Positions 17,572 to 28,183 are shown, counted from the stretch's first letter. The stretch: 41,797 nt of DNA from Magnetospirillum sp. WYHS-4 (GCA_039908345.1 JAMOBD010000020.1:1-41797), one strand, 5' to 3'. Program-made: numbers and translations. Notes: generated by a model from the letters alone, not told the origin.

Positions 17572-17589
17572 CATGCCTGGAGAAAAGTC

Positions 17590-18214
17590 ATGAAGCTCTC
17601 GAAGACCGTCGGCCCCAGCTACAACGTGAACGCGGCCGATACCCTGGAAATCAAGCGCGCTCTCAATCGCCTCGGTTTCTATCCCATTCCGCCCTACGGC
17701 CTGACGGACCTGCCCGACGGCGCCATGTTCGACGGCATCGAGGCGGTGCAGCGCCGGCTGGGATTACCGCCCACCGGCGTCATGCGTCCCAATGGCCCGG
17801 AACATCGGGCCATAGCGGCCAGCCTGGACCGCCAGGAGGCCGCGGGCGGGGCCGGTGGCCCCGGCACCGTGCATGTCCAGGCCTACAGCCAGAGTCGGGC
17901 CGGCCATGCCGTACAGGTTTCCGCCCACGAACGGGGCGCCCTTCGATCCCTACGGAAACAAGCCTAAGTTACGAGGGCTCTATCAAGCCGTGACCATTCG
18001 CGCCGACGATGGCCACCGTGTCCGGGTCATGTACGTTAACCCGCATGTTCGAAGCGGGGCTCGGGTCGAAATGGGAACACCCATCGGTACCGCCCAGGAC
18101 TTGGCAAAGGGCTATCCGCCAAAGAACGGGGGCCGCATGACCAACCACGTTCATGTCGACGTATGGAAGAACGGTTCCTTCAAGGACCCGTCATCGATCC
18201 TGCGTAGAAGGTAG
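17590..18214 (+). pseudogene. frameshifted peptidoglycan-binding / M23-like peptidase gene
   Basis: The first frame (17590-17967, 125 codons, GGAG 7 nt before ATG) encodes a peptidoglycan_binding_1-like domain (about residues 15-80: IKRALNRLGFY...FDGIEAVQRRLGLPPTGV) and a stretch VHVQAYSQ...VSAHERGA. The next frame (+1) continues with FDPYGNKPKLRGLYQAVTIR, then GTPIGTAQDL and HVHVDVWKNG, which match the C-terminal half of LytM/M23 peptidases (HxH zinc motif). The switch falls near 17935-17950. Total length is 208 codons plus one base, i.e. a single frameshift. The N-terminal half of the M23 domain (HxxxD) is also missing. Probably a phage endolysin or wall-hydrolase remnant. Sequencing error or programmed shift are alternatives. 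Confidence 0.6.
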
Positions 18215-18709
18215 GGGGATGCCGAAAGGGGGAGGGGCCGGCGTACACGTCATCCTGACGGGACCGACCTCCCCCTCGATGCCCCTGAAATTGACGATCC
18301 AGCCATTCCGGGTTGCTCGAGCCGTATGGTAATAGAGATGCTCGGCGGCATCACCTTCACCGAAAACCCGAACGGCGACATCGGCGTGAAGATCGTTTCC
18401 ACCAGGAGGGATTCCTGGACGGAAATAGCAGGATCTCTCGATCCGGTATCTCATGCCTTCCGGTTCTTTGTGGGTTCGCGGCACGTCCTCGCCGACCATC
18501 GTGCAAAGGTCGGGAGACGACCGCGCCAGACAGGCCAGCAGGGTCTCCACGGCGCAGACGGGCGTCCGGGGATCGCCGATGCAGTCGGAGGTGGCGGTGG
18601 TCGCCGTGATGCTGCGGATTTCGCCTTCGTCCTTCCCGCCCGCCCAGGCGTCGGCGGCCAGGGCGATCAGCCCCGCGGCGACAAGAAGGATTCCCGGATG
18701 GCGCCTCAT
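18191..18709 (-). CDS. secreted cysteine-rich hypothetical protein
   Basis: A 172-residue precursor with a signal peptide (MRRHPGILLVAAGLIALAAD, cleavage near AWA at 23). The mature protein has six cysteines (43, 52, 60, 69, 94, 155), enough for three disulfides, so it is probably periplasmic. The C-terminal part (DVAVRVFGEGDAAEHLYYHT, then GWIVNFRGIEG) resembles a small beta domain. Family not recognised. No Shine-Dalgarno sequence precedes the ATG at 18709, and a promoter-like sequence lies so close that the mRNA may be leaderless. Its 3' end overlaps the M23 remnant by 24 bp. Confidence 0.65.
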   Translation of the reverse strand: MRRHPGILLVAAGLIALAADAWAGGKDEGEIRSITATTATSDCIGDPRTPVCAVETLLACLARSSPDLCTMVGEDVPRTHKEPEGMRYRIERSCYFRPGIPPGGNDLHADVAVRVFGEGDAAEHLYYHTARATRNGWIVNFRGIEGEVGPVRMTCTPAPPPFGIPLPSTQDR

Positions 18710-18718
18710 GATCGCGGA

Positions 18719-18747
18719 ATTATCCTGTATCCAGATATACTGGACAA
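18719..18747 (-). promoter_or_regulatory. candidate promoter for the 18191-18709 gene
   Basis: On the minus strand TTGTCC (18747-18742), a 17-bp spacer, and GATAAT (18724-18719). Transcription would start around 18712, only about 3 nt before the ATG at 18709. Prediction from consensus only. Confidence 0.4.
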
Positions 18748-18815
18748 GCATGGAATGCAGCCAGAGTCCCGGAGATGCCAAAGGGAAGCGACGGGTCTCC
18801 GGCCCAGGCGCCCCG

Positions 18816-19556
18816 CTACCCCTCCAGCTTCCAGGGCGGGTCGGGGAGGACCTGGAAGAGGTCGCGCAAGCCCTTGCCCCAGCGCTGGCGCAGGTCGTTG
18901 AAGTAGGGATCGTCGTCGCTGACCAATTGGTGGGTGGCGACGCGAAAGGCGTCGCGGCGATAGAGCAGCAGGTCGATGGGCGGGCCCACCGTCATGTTGG
19001 AGCGGATGGTCGAATCCAGGGACAGCAGGGCGCATTTGGCGGCCCGCTCCAGGTCGGTTTCCACCGTCACCACCCGATCCACGATGGGCTTGCCGTACTT
19101 GGTCTCGCCGATCTGGAAATAGGGGGTTTCCGGCGTCGCCTCGATGAAGTTGCCGGCCGCGTAGATCATGAACAGCCTTGGCGCCTCGCCCCGGATCTGG
19201 CCGCCCAGGATCAGCGAGATGTTGAACTCGACCCCGGTTTCCTTCAGCGCCTCGCCGTCCAGGTTGTGGACTTGGCGCACCGCCTGGCCGACGAGGCGGG
19301 CGGCCGAGAACATGTCCTCGGCCTGCAGAAGGTTGCGGTCGGCTTCGGCGGCGCGGATGTCGCGGTCCAACGCCGCCGCCACCGCCTGGGTGATCGCCAG
19401 GTTGCCGGCCGAGAGCAGCACCAGCACCCGCTTCCCCGTCTGTTCCCAGACCCGCATCTTGCGGTAGGTGGAGATATGGTCCACCCCGGCATTGGTCCGC
19501 GAGTCCGAAGCGAAGACCAGTCCATCCCCGAGCGCCATCGCCACGCAATAGGTCAT
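18816..19556 (-). CDS. Anbu-type proteasome-like peptidase
   Basis: A 246-residue Ntn-hydrolase related to HslV and proteasome beta subunits (Anbu, ancestral beta subunit). After Met removal the N-terminal Thr (MTYCVAMA) would be the nucleophile. D17 lies in FASDSRTNAG and a Lys in ISTYRKM (residue 32 counting Thr as 1), matching the expected catalytic Thr/Asp/Lys set. GPPIDLLLYRRD and the C-terminal ...WGKGLRDLF are family-typical. In other bacteria it assembles into rings and forms a genomic cassette with the next three genes. Its ATG overlaps the transglutaminase stop (ATGA). No ATPase unfoldase is adjacent. Confidence 0.92.
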   Translation of the reverse strand: MTYCVAMALGDGLVFASDSRTNAGVDHISTYRKMRVWEQTGKRVLVLLSAGNLAITQAVAAALDRDIRAAEADRNLLQAEDMFSAARLVGQAVRQVHNLDGEALKETGVEFNISLILGGQIRGEAPRLFMIYAAGNFIEATPETPYFQIGETKYGKPIVDRVVTVETDLERAAKCALLSLDSTIRSNMTVGPPIDLLLYRRDAFRVATHQLVSDDDPYFNDLRQRWGKGLRDLFQVLPDPPWKLEG

Positions 19557-20377
19557 TGGGCCTCCCCTCCCCGTTCCGGCTCCGCCATGTCCTTTACCCG
19601 AACCGCCACCCGCATGTCTTCCGCTCCGCCCCCCTGCCGCAGGCCGCGCACCGGCGCCGCGCCCTCGTAGTCGAAGGCCACGGCCAGACGCACGTAAGCC
19701 TCGGTGGCGCTCTGGCAGTTGGAGGGATCGAAACTCACCCAGCCCAGGCCGGGCACGAAGGCTTCGGCCCAGGCGTGGGTGGCGAGATGCCGGCCGTCGC
19801 CCGCCGGAACCAGCAGGTAGCCGCTGACGTAGCGCGCCGGCACGCCCCAAGCCAGGCAGCAGGCGATGAACAGGTGGGCCTGGTCCTGACAGACTCCGGC
19901 ACCCTTGACGAGGGTTTCGGCAGCCGTGGTCGCGACGTGGGTCTGGTCCTGGTCATAGGCCACCAGGGCGTGGATGCCGGAGGTCAGAGCGTGCAGGCCG
20001 GACAGCAGGTCGTCATGAGCCAAGCGGGCCGCCAGATCGCGTACCCCGGCGTCGGGCTGGGTGCGCGGAGTGGCGCGCAGGAAGGCCTCGGGCGGCAGAC
20101 CGCCCGGGACGTGGGGCAGCACGCCATGAGTCTCGAAGGTCTCCACCTCGCCCGAGGCCAGGATGGGCAGATGGTGATGGTCGGCGTCCTGGACGACGGT
20201 ATGGACGGCGTTCCCGAATCCGTCGGTCCAGGGCGTCAGGCGGCCCGGCGCCTCCACTTTCCAGGACAGCACCCGCTGGACCGCGTCGGCGCGCGGCGTC
20301 AGGCGCACGTACTGGATCGAGGTATTCGGCGCTCCGTCGTAGCGGTATTCCGTCAGGTGTTCGATGGCGAGCCGCAT
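19553..20377 (-). CDS. transglutaminase-like cysteine protease family protein
   Basis: A 274-residue protein. The N-terminal beta domain (MRLAIEHLTEYRYD, about 1-80) is the bacterial transglutaminase-like N-terminal domain. The papain-like transglutaminase core follows, with catalytic C163 (KGAGVCQDQAHL), H201 (LATHAWAEAF) and D217 (SFDPSN). In bacteria this family generally acts as a peptidase or amidase. It is the third gene of the ATP-grasp / alpha-E / transglutaminase / Anbu cassette. The start ATG is 2 bp from the alpha-E stop, and its stop overlaps the Anbu ATG. Likely cytoplasmic, since no signal peptide is seen. Confidence 0.9.
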   Translation of the reverse strand: MRLAIEHLTEYRYDGAPNTSIQYVRLTPRADAVQRVLSWKVEAPGRLTPWTDGFGNAVHTVVQDADHHHLPILASGEVETFETHGVLPHVPGGLPPEAFLRATPRTQPDAGVRDLAARLAHDDLLSGLHALTSGIHALVAYDQDQTHVATTAAETLVKGAGVCQDQAHLFIACCLAWGVPARYVSGYLLVPAGDGRHLATHAWAEAFVPGLGWVSFDPSNCQSATEAYVRLAVAFDYEGAAPVRGLRQGGGAEDMRVAVRVKDMAEPERGGEAQ

Positions 20378-20379
20378 GT

Positions 20380-21284
20380 CTAGGACGCCATCAGGAAGTC
20401 GACGTGAAGTTGGTTGCATAGCCGGTTGGCGTCGGCGACGAAGCGCGCGCAGTAGGGAGCAAGGCCGTCGGCCAACAAGTCCTCCAGCCGCCCGAACCGC
20501 AGGCTGGAATGGATCGCCCCGGCCAGCCGGGTCCCCTCGCAGGGCGGGCAGAGTGTTTCCAGGTGGTTGTGGACGATATCCATGCAGAAATGCAGGGACC
20601 GGGGCTGTTCGGCGTCGAGGATCATCAGGCGGGCCACCCGCGACGGAACGACGTCGCTGCCGTAGGCGGCCCGATAGGGCTGAAGGGCGTCGAAGCCGCG
20701 CAGGATGCCGGCCCAGCGCAGTTGCCGGGCGGCTTCGGCATCGCGGCGGTCGTCCATGACCTGGAGGATGCGGGCGATGTCGTCGGCCCGTTCCAGGAAG
20801 GTGCCGAGGCGCATGAAGTGGTAAGGCTCGCCGCGCCGCATGGTGCCCAGGGCGATGCCACGCACCAGCTGCGAGCGTTCGCGCACCCATTCGCCGAAAC
20901 CGATCAGGCCCCTTTGGCGCAAGGCCGGGCCGTCCAGGGTGCGGGCTTCCAGCCACATTGCGTTGATGGCTTGCCAAAGTTCGGTGGGCAGGACGCTGCG
21001 CACGGCGTGCGCGTTCTCCCGCGCCGCCTTCAGGCAGGACAGCACGCCCGACCCGTTCGACCAGTCGAGGACCGCGTGCGAGATGACATCGATGCCGTTC
21101 ACCGCGCCGTATTTCCTGTCGTAGGCCTCGGTACCGCCGGAAATCGCCAGCACCGGCGCCCAACAGGAAACGGCGTCGACGCCGCCCGACAGGGACAGGT
21201 GGTTGGCGGCATCCAGAACGCGGGCCAGGTTCTCCGCACGCTCCAGGTAGCGGGTCAGCCAATAAAGGTGGTCGGCGGTGCGGC

Positions 21285-21291
<7 letters not shown>
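20380..21291 (-). CDS. alpha-E domain protein
   Basis: A 303-residue all-helical protein of the alpha-E family (DUF403). It starts MLSRTADHLYWLTRYLERAE, a hallmark N-terminus, with a second similar repeat around FMRLGTFLERADDIARIL. Biochemical role unknown. The family occurs almost always with the circularly permuted ATP-grasp protein, sometimes fused to it, and is thought to help a peptide-ligase reaction. The ATG lies within the end of the ATP-grasp gene (ATGCTGA, 7-bp overlap), so translation is coupled. Confidence 0.9.
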
Positions 21292-22703
<1,412 letters not shown>

Positions 22704-22848
22704 GCGCGCCAGCCCTCTCCGCTGCCTTCACGAGCCTGACGTCGCAAGGAGCATGCCGGGACGAAAGGGGCGGAAAACCGCCAGGCGGAGCGCGACGGGT
22801 GATTAATAACTAGCCATTATGTCAGATGTGAGCATGTTTTGGGCATAT

Positions 22849-23730
22849 TCACCCTGCCCCTGCGAACAAGTCCCGCAGTTCCGCCTCGTCGAAAACCTGG
22901 CTGCGGCTGCAGAATTCGCAGGTGACGGTTACCCGGCCCTCGACCAGCAGGCCCAGAACCTCGTCCCGAGGCAGAGACCGCAAGGTCGCCGCCACCCGGC
23001 CGCGTGAACAGCGGCAAGCCGCATGGAAGGCCTGGGGCTCGAAGACGCGGACATCCTCCTCGTGGAACAGGCGCCAAAGCAGGGCTTCGGGGGCGAGGCT
23101 CCCGTCGAGCAGTTCGACGGGCTTGACGCTGCCGGCCAAGGCCACGGCGCGCCGCCAGTCCTCCTCGGCCTGCTCCGCGTCGATTCCGGACTCGGCGGGC
23201 ATGCGCTGGAGCATCAACCCACCGGCGCGGCCGTCCCCGGCGGCCAGCAGGATGGCGGTCTCCAGTTGCTCGGAGCGGCGAAAGTAATGGTGAGCGCAGT
23301 CGGCCAGAGTCGCGCCGTCCAGTTCGGCGATGCCCTGGTAGCGCTGGGTGTCGGGGCCCTGGTCGACGGTGAAGGCCAGGGTGCCGGCGCCCAGCAAGCG
23401 TGGCACCGGACCGGCCGCCGCCGAGGGCTTGTCCAGCCGTTGGGCGTCGAAGCGGGCGCAGGCGCGGATGGCGCCGCCGCTTTCGATGTCGGCCACCATC
23501 ATGCGGATGGGGCCGTCGCCCTGGGCCTGCAGGATGAAGACCCCATCGTACTTCATGGCGCTGGCCAATAGCGCAGTCAGCGCCACCGTCTCGCCCAGCA
23601 GGGTCGCGACGGCCGGAGGATAGGCGTGGGCGGCGAGAATCCGGTCCAGGGCGGGCCCCAGGCGGACCAGCCGGCCACGTACCGGGTTGCGTTCCAACTG
23701 GAAGGGTAGCGCGAAGTCCTGTGAATCCAT
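22849..23730 (-). CDS. hslO: Hsp33 redox-regulated chaperonin
   Basis: A 293-residue Hsp33, a holdase activated by oxidation plus heat. The redox zinc site has its four cysteines at C239/C241 (ACRCSRGR) and C271/C274 (CEFCSRS). The N-terminal domain contains the usual MMVADIESGGAIRACARFD. Length is normal. The start ATG overlaps the argF stop by one base (TGATG), so it is cotranscribed and coupled with argD-argF, a common alphaproteobacterial arrangement. Confidence 0.95.
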   Translation of the reverse strand: MDSQDFALPFQLERNPVRGRLVRLGPALDRILAAHAYPPAVATLLGETVALTALLASAMKYDGVFILQAQGDGPIRMMVADIESGGAIRACARFDAQRLDKPSAAAGPVPRLLGAGTLAFTVDQGPDTQRYQGIAELDGATLADCAHHYFRRSEQLETAILLAAGDGRAGGLMLQRMPAESGIDAEQAEEDWRRAVALAGSVKPVELLDGSLAPEALLWRLFHEEDVRVFEPQAFHAACRCSRGRVAATLRSLPRDEVLGLLVEGRVTVTCEFCSRSQVFDEAELRDLFAGAG

Positions 23731-24647
23731 CAGTCCCCGACGCCCAGACACCAGGCCAGGATGCCCTTCTGGGCGTGCATCCGGTTCTCGGCCTCGTCCC
23801 AGACCACCGAATGGGGGCCGTCCATCACGCCGTCGGTGACCTCCTCGCCGCGATGGGCGGGCAGGCAGTGCATGAACAGGGCCTTCCTGCCGGCCGTCTT
23901 CATCAGGGCTTCGTCGACCCGGTAGGGTTCCAGCAGCCGCTTGCGGGAGGCGCCATCGTCGTGGTTCATCGAGACCCAGGTATCGGTGACCACCAGGCTG
24001 GCGCCCTTGACGGCCGCCATCGGGTTCTCGCACCAATGGATGTCCCCGCCTTCCATCTTCGCCCAGGCGAGCAGGGTTTTGGGCGGGGCCAGCTTCTTCG
24101 GAGTGGCGAGGCGCAGGGTGAAGCCGAAGCGCACCGCCGCGTGGACCCAGGAAGCCGCCACGTTGTTGCCGTCGCCGCTCCAGGCCACCAGATGGCCGGC
24201 GATGGGGCCCCGATGTTCCTCGAAGGTCATGATGTCGGCCATGATCTGGCAGGGATGCGACGAGTCGGTGAGCCCGTTGATTACCGGAATCGACGCGTGG
24301 GCCGCCAATTCTTCCAGCTTGGCCGGATCGTTGGTGCGGATCATCATGACGTCCGCATAGCGCGACAGTACGCGTGCGGTATCGGCGATGGTCTCGCCAC
24401 GGCCCAACTGGGTGCCGGATTCGTCCAGCACCACGGTGTTGCCGCCCATCTGCTGCATGCCGACCATGAAGGAAACCCGGGTTCGGGTCGAGGGCTTCTC
24501 GAAGATCAGGGCCAAGGTCTTGCCGGCCAAAGGAGCCTTGCCGCCGGGACACTTGCGGGTCTTGCACGCCTTGCCCAGGTGGAGGATGTGCCGGAGCGTG
24601 GCCGAATCCAGCCGGTCGATATCCAGGAAGTGGCGGGGGCTGCTCAT
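23730..24647 (-). CDS. argF: ornithine carbamoyltransferase
   Basis: A 305-residue OTCase making citrulline from ornithine and carbamoyl phosphate. The carbamoyl-phosphate motif STRTR is at 53-57 and HPCQ at 131-134. The ornithine-side motif HCLPAHRG is near 263 and the SMN-type loop is WVSMN. Cytoplasmic trimer in the family. The start ATG overlaps the argD stop (ATGA). It sits in the operon argD-argF-hslO, which supplies arginine biosynthesis plus an oxidative-stress chaperone. Confidence 0.96.
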   Translation of the reverse strand: MSSPRHFLDIDRLDSATLRHILHLGKACKTRKCPGGKAPLAGKTLALIFEKPSTRTRVSFMVGMQQMGGNTVVLDESGTQLGRGETIADTARVLSRYADVMMIRTNDPAKLEELAAHASIPVINGLTDSSHPCQIMADIMTFEEHRGPIAGHLVAWSGDGNNVAASWVHAAVRFGFTLRLATPKKLAPPKTLLAWAKMEGGDIHWCENPMAAVKGASLVVTDTWVSMNHDDGASRKRLLEPYRVDEALMKTAGRKALFMHCLPAHRGEEVTDGVMDGPHSVVWDEAENRMHAQKGILAWCLGVGD

Positions 24648-25834
24648 GCGGCCTTCTCCTTTGCCTCGGCCGCCAGCTTGGCGGCGGCCCGCTCCAGGAT
24701 GTCGAGGGCCTCGGCGACGTGGTCCTCGCCGACGATCAAGGGCGGCAGCAGCCGCACCACGTTGTCGCCCGCCGGCACGGTCAGCAGGCCCTCGGCAAAC
24801 AGGGCGGCCACCAGCTTGGCGGGTTCGATCCGGCACTTGAGGCCCAGCATCAGGCCGATGCCGCGCGCTTCCTCGAATACCGCCGGATGAGCGGCGACCA
24901 GATTGTCCAGCCCTTGGCGCAGCAGGACTCCCCGCGCCTGGACCTGATCCAGGAAGCCAGGTGCCAGCACCACGTCGAGCACCGCGTTGCTCGCCGCCAT
25001 GGCCAGCGGATTGCCGCCGAAAGTGGACCCGTGGCTGCCCGGAGTCATCACGCGGGCGGCCTTGTCGACGGCCAGGCACGCCCCCACGGGGAATCCACCG
25101 CCCAAGCCCTTGGCGACGGCCATTACGTCGGGGACGACGCCTTCCCATTCGTGGGCGAACAGCTTGCCGGTGCGGCCGATGCCGGTCTGCACCTCATCGA
25201 AGAACAGCAGCAGGCCGAATTCGTCGGCAGCGGCGCGCAAGCCCTTCAGGAATTCCACGTCGGCCGGCCGGATACCGCCCTCGCCCTGCACCGGTTCCAC
25301 CAGAAGGGCGGCGGTTTCGGGACCGATGGCGGCCCGCACCTCGTTCAGGTTGCCGAAGGCGACGCGGTCAAAGCCTTCCACCATGGGCTCGAAGCCGGCC
25401 AGGTGCTTTTCCTGGCCGCCGGCGGCGATGGTCGCCAAAGTGCGTCCATGGAAAGCGCTCTGGCAGGCGATGACCCGGTAGCGGCCCGGGTTGCCGGTGG
25501 CGTCGTGGTAGCGGCGTACTATCTTGAGGCCGCATTCGACCGCCTCGGCGCCCGAATTGCAGAAGAATACGGAATCGGCGAAGGAGGCGGCCACCAGCCG
25601 TTCCGCCAGCCGCTCCTGGCCCGGAATGCGGTAGAGGTTGGAGCAATGCCAAAGCTTGCCCGCCTGCTCGGTCAACGCCTTGACCAAGTGAGGATGTCCA
25701 TGGCCCAGAGCGGTCACGGCAACGCCCGAACCGAAGTCGAGGAAACGACGGCCGTCGGTGGCATGCAGGTAGGGACCCTCGCCCCTGTCGAAGGCGACGT
25801 CGGTGCGCGCGTAGGTCGGCATCACCGCGGACAT
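24644..25834 (-). CDS. argD: acetylornithine / succinyldiaminopimelate aminotransferase
   Basis: A 396-residue class III PLP-dependent aminotransferase. The PLP-lysine is K242 ([15 protein letters not shown]) and the PLP-Asp is D213 ([10 protein letters not shown]). NSGAEAVE and [13 protein letters not shown] are also present. It converts N-acetylglutamate semialdehyde to N-acetylornithine. The ATG at 25834 has AGGAGG 8 nt upstream. First gene of argD-argF-hslO; a short inverted repeat sits 49 bp upstream of the start. Confidence 0.95.
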   Translation of the reverse strand: MSAVMPTYARTDVAFDRGEGPYLHATDGRRFLDFGSGVAVTALGHGHPHLVKALTEQAGKLWHCSNLYRIPGQERLAERLVAASFADSVFFCNSGAEAVECGLKIVRRYHDATGNPGRYRVIACQSAFHGRTLATIAAGGQEKHLAGFEPMVEGFDRVAFGNLNEVRAAIGPETAALLVEPVQGEGGIRPADVEFLKGLRAAADEFGLLLFFDEVQTGIGRTGKLFAHEWEGVVPDVMAVAKGLGGGFPVGACLAVDKAARVMTPGSHGSTFGGNPLAMAASNAVLDVVLAPGFLDQVQARGVLLRQGLDNLVAAHPAVFEEARGIGLMLGLKCRIEPAKLVAALFAEGLLTVPAGDNVVRLLPPLIVGEDHVAEALDILERAAAKLAAEAKEKAA

Positions 25835-25882
25835 CGTCCGTCCTCCTGTCTTCCGCGGAAAGCCGGCGATTATGCCTAGAAC

Positions 25883-25899
25883 CGGTTGGCTGTCAACCG
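25883..25899. promoter_or_regulatory. inverted repeat upstream of argD
   Basis: CGGTTG (25883-25888), GCTGT, CAACCG (25894-25899), with partly matching CCTA and TAGG further out (25875-25878, 25902-25905). It lies in the 267-bp spacer between divergent argD and the ybjN-like gene, 49 bp from the argD ATG. It could be an operator or leader hairpin; not matched to a known regulator. Confidence 0.3.
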
Positions 25900-26101
25900 C
25901 TTAGGTCCGCTCGTCGGCAGATGGGCACGGTCCATCCCCGCCTCCCCCGAACCCCGGACGTCACGATCTCCGGCCTTATCCACAGAATCGCCGCGCCGGG
26001 ACGGCCGGAGGCCTTGCGCCGCCTCGCGACTCTTGGCAGGCTATCCGTGGTGGGTTCCTCTTGCGCCCGCCACAACATGTCGCGAGAACAAGGGCGAGGG
26101 T

Positions 26102-26605
26102 ATGGGGTCGACCAGCCAGATCCATAATCACAGCCAAAACCACCCGCTGGACATCGTCGAGCAGTTGGTGGCGTCGCGCGATTGGCTGTTCGACCGCAAC
26201 AGCGATCACGAGATGGCGGTACGGGTACCGGGCCGCTGGTGCGACCACAATCTCTACTTCGCCTGGAACGACATCATGGAGGCGGTGCAGTTCACCTGCG
26301 CCTTCGACATGCGGGTTCCCGAGCCTCGGCGGGCGGCGGTCAATGAGCTGCTGGCCCTCATCAACGAGCGCCTGTGGATCGGCCATTTCGGCCTGTGGAT
26401 GGACGAGGGGCAGCCTCTCTACCGCCATGTTCTGCCGTTGCGCGGCCTGCAGGCGCCCTCGGTGGAGCAGATCGAGGATCTGGTGGAAACCGCCATCGAG
26501 GAATGCGAGCGCTTCTTCCCCGCCTTCCAGTTCGTGGTCTGGGCCGGCAAGTCGCCGGCCGACGCCCTGGAGTCCGCCATGGTCGATACGGTCGGGGAAG
26601 CCTGA
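26102..26605 (+). CDS. YbjN domain-containing protein
   Basis: A 167-residue cytoplasmic protein of the YbjN superfamily: HPLDIVEQLVASRDWLFDR, VPGRWCDHNLYFAWNDIMEA and RVPEPRRAAVNELLALINER are characteristic of the alphaproteobacterial form that precedes proC. YbjN-like proteins share a fold with type III secretion chaperones; their function is poorly defined. The ATG at 26102 has GGGCGAGGG just upstream; the frame is open back to 25886, but that region is in the divergent promoter. One bp separates it from proC. Confidence 0.87.
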   Translation: MGSTSQIHNHSQNHPLDIVEQLVASRDWLFDRNSDHEMAVRVPGRWCDHNLYFAWNDIMEAVQFTCAFDMRVPEPRRAAVNELLALINERLWIGHFGLWMDEGQPLYRHVLPLRGLQAPSVEQIEDLVETAIEECERFFPAFQFVVWAGKSPADALESAMVDTVGEA

Positions 26606-26606
26606 A

Positions 26607-27410
26607 ATGCTGGTCCTGGTCGGCGGCGGCAAGATGGGATCGGCCCTGCTGGGCGGCTGGCTGGATCGCGGAGTCGCCTCCGAAGACGTGATCGTCGTCG
26701 AGCCGGTCGCGGAACAGGCCGTCGCGCTTCACTCCCGGGGCGTCGCCGTGGTGGCCGGCGCGGAAGAGCTTCCGGCCGATCTGCGGCCCGAGGTGGTCGT
26801 GCTGGCGGTAAAGCCCCAGGCGATGGACACCGTCGCCCCCGTCTACGGCCGTTTTGCCGCCACCGGCACGGTTTTCCTGTCCATCGCCGCCGGCAAGACC
26901 TTGGCCGTCTTCGCCCGCCTGCTGGGCCCGCGGGCCGCGGTGGTGCGTTCCATGCCCAACACGCCGGCCGCCGTACGCCGGGGCGTCACGGTGGCCTGTG
27001 CCAGTCCGTCCGTCGACGCGGCCCAGCGGCGCCGCTGCCAGGATCTGCTGGAGGCGGTCGGTGCCTGTTACTGGGTGGACGATGAGAGGCTGATGGACGC
27101 GGTGACCGCGGTCTCGGGCAGCGGCCCGGCTTATGTCTTCCTGCTCGCCGAATGCTTGGCCAAGGCCGGCGCCGCCGCTGGCCTGCCTGCCGGTCTGGCG
27201 GCCGACTTGGCGCGGGCCACGGTGGCCGGATCGGGCGAGCTTCTGTTCCGCTCCCCCGAGGCGCCGGAGACCCTTCGCAAGAACGTCACCAGCCCCGGCG
27301 GAACCACCGCCGCCGCTTTGGGCGTGCTGATGGCGGACGACGGCCTGCAACCGCTCATGGACCGGGCCATCGCCGCCGCCACTCGGCGCTCGCGGGACTT
27401 GGCGGGCTGA
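26607..27410 (+). CDS. proC: pyrroline-5-carboxylate reductase
   Basis: A 267-residue P5C reductase, the last step of proline synthesis (NAD(P)H-dependent). It has the Rossmann motif VGGGKMGSALLGGW at the N-terminus, the conserved RSMPNTPA, the substrate-side VSGSGPAYVFL and the C-terminal TSPGGTT. Full length. It starts 1 bp after the ybjN-like stop, so it is cotranscribed with it. Confidence 0.95.
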   Translation: MLVLVGGGKMGSALLGGWLDRGVASEDVIVVEPVAEQAVALHSRGVAVVAGAEELPADLRPEVVVLAVKPQAMDTVAPVYGRFAATGTVFLSIAAGKTLAVFARLLGPRAAVVRSMPNTPAAVRRGVTVACASPSVDAAQRRRCQDLLEAVGACYWVDDERLMDAVTAVSGSGPAYVFLLAECLAKAGAAAGLPAGLAADLARATVAGSGELLFRSPEAPETLRKNVTSPGGTTAAALGVLMADDGLQPLMDRAIAAATRRSRDLAG

Positions 27411-27460
27411 TCGCGCCCGGATCGCGCAGAGATGACTGGCGGCAAGCCCCGCGATTGACC

Positions 27461-28183
27461 ATGATGGATGGTATGACCTGCCTGGCCTGCAAGCCCCTCC
27501 GCCGTTCCCTGCCGCTGCTTCTGCTGGCGGCCGGCGTGCTGGCGTTCCAGGCGGCGGGCCTGCAGGAGACCCTGTCCTTTCAGGGCTTGCGCGACAATCG
27601 CGAGGCCCTGCTGGTCTGGGTGGGAGAAAACCGCTGGACGGCGGCCCTGCTGTTCCTGGCCCTCTATGCGACCGCGGTGGTTTTCCTGCCGCCGTCGGGC
27701 ACCGCCATGACCCTGGCAGGTGGGTTCGTCTTCGGGGCCGGGGCAGGCACCCTGCTGGCGGTGATCGCCGCCACGGCGGGCGCCACGGCGCTGTTTCTCA
27801 TCGCCCGCCTGTCGGTGGGCGCTTGGCTGCACGAGCGGGCCGGCCCCTTCCTGCGCCGCCTGGAGAACGGTTTCCGCGACAACGAACTCTCCTACATGCT
27901 GATGCTGCGCCTGATCCCGCTCTTTCCCTTCTGGTTGGTCAATATCGCGCCGGCGTTCCTGGGGGTCTCCTTGCGGGCCTATGTGATCGGCACCCTCCTG
28001 GGGATCGTACCCGGCACCGCCGTCTATGCCAGCCTGGGCGCCGGCCTCGGCAGCGTCTTCGAGCGCAGCGAGACCCTGTCGCTGGCCAGCCTGATGACCC
28101 CCGAGATGCTGGCCGGCCTGACCGGCTTGGGCCTCCTGGCCCTGCTGCCGGTGGGCTACCGCAAGTGGAAGGAACGGACATGA
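27461..28183 (+). CDS. TVP38/TMEM64 (VTT-domain) family membrane protein
   Basis: A 240-residue inner-membrane protein of the VTT/DedA-like family with about six membrane segments. Typical signatures are VVFLPPSGTAMTLAGGFVFG and LMLRLIPLFPFWLVNIAPAF. Family members are implicated in lipid scrambling or membrane trafficking; a specific substrate cannot be assigned. Start uncertain: ATGs at 27461, 27464 and 27473 all lack a clear ribosome site. Its stop overlaps the ATG of the flavoprotein gene (ATGA), an arrangement seen repeatedly for this pair. Confidence 0.87.
   Translation: MMDGMTCLACKPLRRSLPLLLLAAGVLAFQAAGLQETLSFQGLRDNREALLVWVGENRWTAALLFLALYATAVVFLPPSGTAMTLAGGFVFGAGAGTLLAVIAATAGATALFLIARLSVGAWLHERAGPFLRRLENGFRDNELSYMLMLRLIPLFPFWLVNIAPAFLGVSLRAYVIGTLLGIVPGTAVYASLGAGLGSVFERSETLSLASLMTPEMLAGLTGLGLLALLPVGYRKWKERT

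Larger units (their letters stand above)
17310..17589. other. AT-richer spacer with three stem-loops
   Basis: A 280-bp spacer upstream of the frameshifted M23 gene. 17395-17470 is noticeably AT-rich compared with the neighbourhood and could hold promoters. Then come three hairpins in a row. The first has GGTCGGTG (17473-17480) pairing with CACCGACC (17497-17504). The other two are terminator-like and listed separately. No gene is supported. The composition and tandem hairpins differ from the flanking core genes and resemble prophage or transferred DNA. Confidence 0.5.
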
